Shown here piece by piece: positions 57,690 through 64,000 of a stretch of DNA of 64,000 nt. The notes under the pieces are model-generated. The model had not been told where the DNA came from, searched no databases, and worked only from the letters and a program-made list of their open reading frames with translations. How positions within the stretch are numbered: position 1 is the first letter of the stretch; each line of letters opens with the position of its first letter. A program made the translations under genes and the position numbers. This DNA comes from Sequoia sempervirens (taxonomy: Eukaryota; Streptophyta; Pinopsida; Cupressales; Cupressaceae). The DNA lies in NCBI GenBank assembly GCA_007258455.2, contig VDFB02254929.1, positions 186,001-250,000 on the forward strand. Reading direction: 5' to 3'.

Positions 57690-60600
57690 TCATGTCAGAT
57701 AATATTAGTCTAGAACAAAATGAAGAGACATTTTATAGATTGTGGGCTAGTTGAAAAGAAAGGGTGATGGGAAATGTTATTGTCCTTGCGATAATTTCAA
57801 GGGCTTAAAGACGAGATGACTTTTAATCACAACAGTTGAGAAACATTGTAGACAGCATGGTCATGTTGAAGGGGGCATGATTATCATCCATTGGTAAGTT
57901 GTTCATTATATGTGTTTATATTGATTGAATTTGTAAATATTTATATTATTTTAACATTATATATATATATAAAATCACTTGATCATGATCACGGTTTATT
58001 TGTGTCTATCATTTATTATAAAGGTGGGGAACCCTAGGGCACATGATATGGATTATCAAGGCCCAGAGAATGTGGTTTTGCAAGCAGAGGAACATGGAGC
58101 TGTGAATATCGAAGATGAAGTTAATAATCCTATGGAAGAAGATCATGTGTTAGAAAACCGTTAAGATGATGAATGCAGATACATTGATCCATGACACATT
58201 TAGTGGCAGAGCTGATCATGATGATCAAGATGACTTTGATGATGTTCATGATTTACCTATACTTGAGAGGCATATGAGCCCCTTTATGAAGGCTCCCAAA
58301 CAACTTTTCTCTCTATTGTGTGTTGTTGTTGAACTTGAAGGTTATGAATGGTTTATCCAAACATAGCAATCTCCCACGGATGTTAAGGTATGACATCTTT
58401 TTTCATCTAACTTTAATTGTTGTTGTTCATCACTAGTAAATAAAAGGATGAAATATGTACCATTAATATTCTTTATATTAACAAATTATTTTTATTAACA
58501 GATTGATTGGTGAATTTTTATTTACCACCATAAAATATTTTACCTCACTAAATCTTGAGATTTATTTGGCATTATAGAAGATATCGAGAATGGAGTATCA
58601 AACAATAGATGCATGTCAGTAATCATATTATATATCATAAACACTTGTAATTTTACTGCAACAAATGCCCGAATGTCATATCGATTAGATATCCAAACAA
58701 ATCAAGTAACAAAAAAGGTGCCTCGCAAGGTTCTTCGTTATATTCCCATTATTCCACGTATGCAACGATTATTTAAGTGCGAAAGCTTAGCGCAATTCAT
58801 GGATTACCATGCACGGAATAGAAGTGGAGATGACATTCTTCGAATGCCTGCAGATGGTTATGCATTTAGGGACATGGAGGAAAAATAGCCACACTTTAAA
58901 GAAGAACCTCGTAATCTCAGACTTTCATTGGGAGGGACAGTGTCAATCCATTTGGAGAGTTGAGATCTATTTACTCAGTGTGGCCTATTTTTGTTATCAA
59001 CAATAACATTCCTCCATGGATGTCAATAAAGAGGGAGCACATAATATTGTTAATGATTGTTCCAAGTATTTGTTTACATCAATTTTCTTTAACGTAGTAG
59101 CATCTCATTTGTCTTATTTGTTGCATAATGACTTATATTTTTTTTATTCAATAGTCATGTATATTAATTTATATATATTGTAGTAAAATGGTTATAATAA
59201 TTATGTAATGTTTATGTTCATTCAACTAGGTAAGTACCAAGTTAAAGATATGAATGTATATATCAAAGCACCTGCCAACAAGTTACTAAAGTTATGGAAT
59301 GGCGTCACTATGTATGATATCTCTAGACCAATAGACAAAGACAATTTCAATTCCACGCAATGCTTGTATGGACAATTCATGATGCCCCAAGGCTAACACA
59401 TTTTTGTGGTATTTTATAACATTCGACTGCATTTTAACAATATTTAATTTGATGAAGTAGATATTATGCATGTTTTAAAATAATCTATTCATTATATATA
59501 ATTATAAAAATTCACACATATTTAATCTAATTATATGATCTTGGTGTGTCTTCAAACAAAGAGAAAATTTGCATGTCCAATTTGTGGTCCAAAGATGAAA
59601 TCTCGTCATTCAACAAGTTTAGGAAAGTAGGTGTTTGATGAGTATAGGCACTTCCTCCATAGAAATCATAAGTATCAAACTACTAAAAAACATCTTTTTA
59701 ATGGGAAAGAAGAGACTACATCAAAACCACGAAGAATGACACCTCGCCTATGGAAGTTGGAATATAATAGAATTAATCATCAAGGTTATACATCAGATCA
59801 AATTATTTATCTATCATATATGATATGTTTTGAATTTATATTTTTATATTGTGTTGTCTTTACTCATGCTGTAATTGACAATGATTGTCATTGTTAATTT
59901 GTTTAACTTATATGCTTCATAAAGGTCGTCAAGGCATTAATGGCCGACTTCCACAAGGACTTAAAATTTATCCCAAACAATTTAGTAGGTTGTCCTACTA
60001 TGAGTAGCTACAAATTGTGCATTTGTTTGATACAATGCATATTAGAAATAATATAACAAAAACGTTATGGAAAATATTGGATGAAAGGCATGACAAAGAA
60101 AAAATTGTCAAAATTTGTAGTGACATTCAAAAAGCCAATCATGTAATGAAAATGTCATTCAATTAAATAGCAATGGAGACCAAATTAATATAAGTACCCT
60201 TCCTTGGTTATTAACGGAGCAGCAAAGCAATACTATAAAAGAAGTCATACGAAAAATTCAATTTCCCATAGGATTTGCTGCGAACAGAAACAATATAATA
60301 ACAAAGAAAGGTGAATTTGAATCAGGGATGAAAACACATGATTGACATACCTTCATTAAGGTAATTATTCTTTTATATTATATACACTTGTATAATGCAT
60401 GTACTTTTCAGTGTATTATGTTTACTACTTTTGGAAAAATAATGAAAAGATCATTTTATAATCGTTGCAGTATGTTCTACCTCTATCTCTCCCAGACAAC
60501 TTCGACAATAATGTCAAGCAAGTTATATATGATCTTGGAAAATATATGAGGTAAGTAGCAATATTTGTTCAATTCGTTGTATACATCTTATAATTTCCAT

Positions 60601-61432
60601 TTTTTTACTTGTTATTTAATATACTATATATTTTTATTAAATCTCATTAATATATTTGCGCCTTGAATCACTTGTAGATGGCTGTCATCTAAAAAAATCT
60701 ATAAAGAAGATATAAATTATTGGAAGAGAAAAATTTATCGTCTAATGTGTGAAATGCAAAAGTGTCTACCTTTGACATTTTTCAATGCATAAGAACACTA
60801 CCTCATACACCAAGTTGAGGAGATTGAATTGTGTGGACCTGTACACACAAGCTCAATGTGGATGGTTGAGAGGCACTTAAAATTTTTGAAGGCTTTGGTT
60901 AGACAAATAGCACATCATGAGGGTTCTATGGTGGAGGGATATATGGTATACCAGACCATGGTGTACATTAGTGAATATTTTTCTAAGTTTGTAGCAAAGA
61001 TCCATGTAGATCGCATTTGGGATTCCAACTCCATTAAGAAATTCAAAGAGGAGTACCTGATGGAAAAAGGTAGATTGAGGAAAGTGAGAGGTAATTATAA
61101 GATGGTCATGGAGATTAATTGGAATACATTTTACATATGGTTTTTATGTATATTGTACTTATGTAATTTTTAATCTTCAATATACATCAATTATAAATTA
61201 AGGTAGTATACTGTGGTATTTAACTAATTATACGTCGTTTGTGAATTTCAATTTTTTTTGATACAGTTGGTCGAGAGTGGGATGCACTACATTTGTACAT
61301 CGCAAACAATCTTGATTGGATGACGGTATGGATTGAACGATGTCAAGAATCTGGTCACACATTAACATGGGAAGGCTCTCATTGGTTAAAGTCACCTAAT
61401 GGAGATTCCAATGTTACACAAAGGGAATTTTG
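57690..61432 (+). pseudogene. CACTA (En/Spm) TNP2 transposase, intron-containing, decayed
   Basis: The plus strand encodes the pieces of a TNP2 transposase in order. Near 57770 is a Cys-rich Transposase-associated block (CYCPCDNFKGLK, TTVEKHCRQHGH). Near 58250 is DLPILERHMSPF. At 58730-58930 are KVLRYIPIIPRMQRLFKCES and the WH-like DYHARNRSGDDILRMPADGY, then EPRNLRLSLGG. At 59230-59390 are MNVYIKAPANKLLKLWNGVT and MYDISRPIDKDNF. At 59560-59750 are KFACPICGPKMKSRHSTS and YRHFLHRNHKYQTTKKHLFN. At 60020 is QIVHLFDTMHIRNNITK. At 60800-61050 is a DUF4218-like block, ELCGPVHTSSMWMVERHLKF. At 61270 is REWDALHLYIANNLDW. GT/AG-bordered gaps between pieces look like introns. Many stops and frameshifts make it inactive. 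Transposase would cut the element ends and paste the element elsewhere. Confidence 0.9.
57895..58022 (+). other. Probable intron in the TNP2 pseudogene
   Basis: The donor ATTG|GTAAGT at 57895 and the acceptor ATAAAG ending at 58022 join two coding stretches and remove an AT-rich gap. It is inferred from splice consensus and coding sense only. Confidence 0.5.
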
Positions 61433-62300
61433 ATTTTAGCATATGGTTTAAGAGATAAACAAAAATGCATAAATATATACACCACCCATATTATTTAATT
61501 ATTTTTAATTATATTGATGTATATATATGTTGAGATTTTTTTTTATTTGCATACATTTGGCCAAGAATAAATGAAAGTTTTATCAATCACAACATTGCAA
61601 TATTTTTTACATGTTTGACATATTGTAGTGAAACACCACAAGGCTATGTGGGTAAAATGGTCGTGAATTTTGAATAAAATGTTGGGATGACATGAAGAAA
61701 ACCGTGACTCTGGTATAATCCTAGCCTTGCGTGTGACTAATGTTTCATCTAGAAGCTTAAGATACATCCGTAAGTCTCCAAAAATGATACTATGGGATTT
61801 TGATGATATACTTAAGAGTGACTCTTTAAGCCTTTAGATTAATTCTTCTTGTTCACATCCTATAGTGTATGTGCTACAATTAAACAAAATGATCCCGAAA
61901 AGAAATTGTTATCACCATGATAATGGATTTTCCATGGCTAATAGCTGGGTCGCATCGAGCAAAGCTAGAATGAGTTCTCATGTTCTTCCGCCAATGTGAG
62001 TAGGTATTTTACTCAAAGGTTCCTGCAAACCGACAATATTTGTTGTTAGACATGATCCAAGAGGAAGGCCGTAAAGTATACCGTGGGTGGAAGAAGAAGA
62101 TGAATCCAGAAGATGATGATAATGATCAAGATCAATAGCTAGTTGATATCTCACGGGTGATGTCAAAGAACAGGAACTAGACCATGATGATGTAGGAGTT
62201 AATGTTCATGAAGATGATATTTGTGTGGATGATGACATTATCAAACCGGAGCATCGGCAGGATGATGTGTGATGATGTGATGATGATGATATGACCAATC
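61433..62300 (+). other. Decayed 3' part of the CACTA element
   Basis: Coding-like plus-strand phrases appear at 61895-62090 (NCYHHDNGFSMANSWVAS and CKPTIFVVRHDPRGRP), followed by GATGATGAT-rich sequence coding for acidic residues (62095-62300). They may be the C-terminal protein of the element. I cannot place a 3' TAGTG terminus. Confidence 0.4.
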
Positions 62301-64000
62301 CTTACAATTTCAACTGATCGATGATGCATAAAGAGCTACGAAGAAGAAGATCAATGACATTGAAATGTATGAGTTATGTACATTATATTATCTATTTGAT
62401 ATTAATTTTGATAGAATTATATTTGACTTATGTGGTTACATAATTAATTCATGGTGTTTTTAATTTTTATGCCATTACATAATTAATTTAATGATATACT
62501 TTTTAATGCTTGAAAGGTCAAAAAATTAAAACATTTCAATAGTGATGTTAACAACCTTGAAATTAGTGTGTTTTATGTTTCATGTGATCATAAAAGATTA
62601 AAAAGTCAGTTGTAGAGGTGGTTGTTCGGTGGTTGAGGTGTAAAGGCCTTTAAAAAGCATAAAGTGATCATTGTAAAGGTTGTTGATGGTTAAGGATTTA
62701 AAATACAAGCTCTTGACATTCAAAAATATGTGTTTTTCTTCAAAATTTATGTATTTTTCCTGTTTTGCAACACCTGTATGCCCACATGCAGCCATATTTT
62801 GATGTGAAATCAATTTAGGTCGCGGAAGATACATGCTTAGCTTTATTTGAATCGATTTTGAGGGCTTGCTGATTTGAGTTAGAAAGCTTCATTTCTTGCA
62901 TACAGCCCTATAATCTCTATTTTTTGAGGTTTTCAGAGGTCCAAACATGATATAAAGGGGCTCTTACACTTTTTGTGATTACCGTAGGGCTTGTGTAAGA
63001 GGCCCCATGGATATTGTTGTAATCAGGGATGCATGAATAGGTGTAGGGATGAGAAAATAAATAAGGCACAGCTTGCTCTTAAGAGTTTTGTGAAGAAAAG
63101 CATGTGAAATGAGAGGTTCAAGCCTAGGTTTCAACAAAACATGTATGGGAGATCTGATTTTATGAATTTTATCCATGTGTAGACCTAATAGATTATTTAT
63201 GAACACTGAATATAAATGATACACACACAATGTATGTATGTATGTATGTATGTATATGTATTTTTAAATGTAAATGTAAATGCAATTAATGGATGCTCTC
63301 TCCTAGAACAATAAATGCAACATATCATTAAAGAAATCTATATCTATGTATATAAATGTGTATTTCTAAATGCAAGTGTAAATGCAAAGAGCATATGGTT
63401 TTGTAGAGTTATAGATACAACATATCCATAAATTAATGTAATTGAAATTCTAAAGTCTTCAACACATATAATATGAAATCAAAACTATTAAACTACATGA
63501 AAATAAATGAAAATAGTAAATGCATATGTATGTGTATTTGTAAATGTAAGTGTAAAATAAATAAGAATAATGAAAATTATAAAAGAATACAAGGGGAGAC
63601 TAGTGCCTTATTGGGTATATGGAGTCTAATGAATATCTGCAAATGTGGATTTCAATAATGGTAATAATTCAAACTGTCAGGCAGAGAAATTGTTTACAAC
63701 TTGTGTAAACGAGCAAGTGAATAATTGACAAACTCTTCTTGAGATAGAATGGAAATTCTAGTTATGTGATTCTTCTTATTAATTCATGTAACACTTCCAA
63801 ATTGTTGTGATTGATTAAAAGATTTTAATCCCTACTTTAGAGAATCGAATAACCAGATCACACATATATAGAAAATGTACAATGATAAACTAAGTATAAA
63901 CTTGTTATATTAATTTAAACAATACAGAAGCATCAGAATGGAGAAAATCAAATAACTGCATAAATTTAACAAATAGTTGATACCAAAATCTTAATCCACA
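62301..64000. other. AT-rich end of window
   Basis: No gene is recognisable. Words such as AAATGTAAATG and AAATGCAAGTG recur in 63265-63560. The right edge cuts through unassigned sequence. Confidence 0.5.
63231..63260. repeat. (TGTA)n microsatellite
   Basis: About six TGTA units run from 63231, preceded by a short ACAC run and followed by TATGTATTTT. Confidence 0.9.

Overview
This window is plant nuclear DNA from a large, repeat-rich genome, most likely a gymnosperm; the organism is an inference, not a reading. I find no intact host gene, and no rRNA, tRNA gene or CRISPR array. What is present is a layered deposit of transposable elements: Ty1/copia and Ty3/gypsy LTR retrotransposons with tRNA-iMet primer sites, L1-like LINE remnants, two tRNA-derived SINEs, a CACTA (TNP2) DNA transposon with introns, and two decayed pentatricopeptide-repeat (PPR) fragments. 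LTR pairs that I compared by eye differ at roughly 8-10% of sites over the stretches sampled, and almost every reading frame carries stops or frameshifts. This suggests old insertions that were never purged, as is typical of conifer-like genomes.

Layout, left to right. Positions 1-13450 hold a three-deep nest. The tail of a plus-strand copia element (A) was split by a minus-strand copia element (B; LTR at 591-1472 and 11538-about 12110). B's LTR was in turn split by a complete 10-kb element (G, 1473-11537) with a perfect 5-bp target duplication, LTRs of about 3.1 kb, and an interior that codes only for Gag plus a long acidic tail. Positions 13450-15827 hold a truncated minus-strand copia (C) with its 5' LTR. 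Positions 16896-36590 hold a minus-strand chromodomain Ty3/gypsy element with LTRs of about 2.75 kb. Its reverse transcriptase is split by a 5.5-kb non-coding LTR element (24341-29830), its protease/RT junction by a solo copia LTR (30315-31543), and the region between RT and integrase is replaced by copia remains (20472-24229).

Positions 36591-46880 hold a LINE RT fragment, PPR pseudogene pieces and a 5'-truncated LINE RNase H segment (39566-45929). That segment was split by a complete 4.6-kb copia element (41192-45808) with unusual LTR ends. A tRNA-derived SINE follows. Positions 48986-55220 hold the most intriguing unit: a 1159-codon, nearly intact minus-strand reading frame of unrecognised function with a single premature stop. 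It abuts a probable LTR that carries seven copies of a GC(A/T)CAAAG motif, and it is preceded upstream by a degenerate TCGGG-motif array into which a SINE with a perfect 16-bp target duplication has inserted. Positions 57000-62300 hold a plus-strand CACTA transposase pseudogene. The last 1.7 kb is AT-rich with a TGTA microsatellite.

The best candidates for something undescribed are the 1159-codon reading frame, the Gag-plus-acidic-tail element whose LTRs also carry conserved reading frames, and the C-terminal extension beyond RNase H in the LINE. No search or alignment could be run, so family names rest on motifs recognised by eye.
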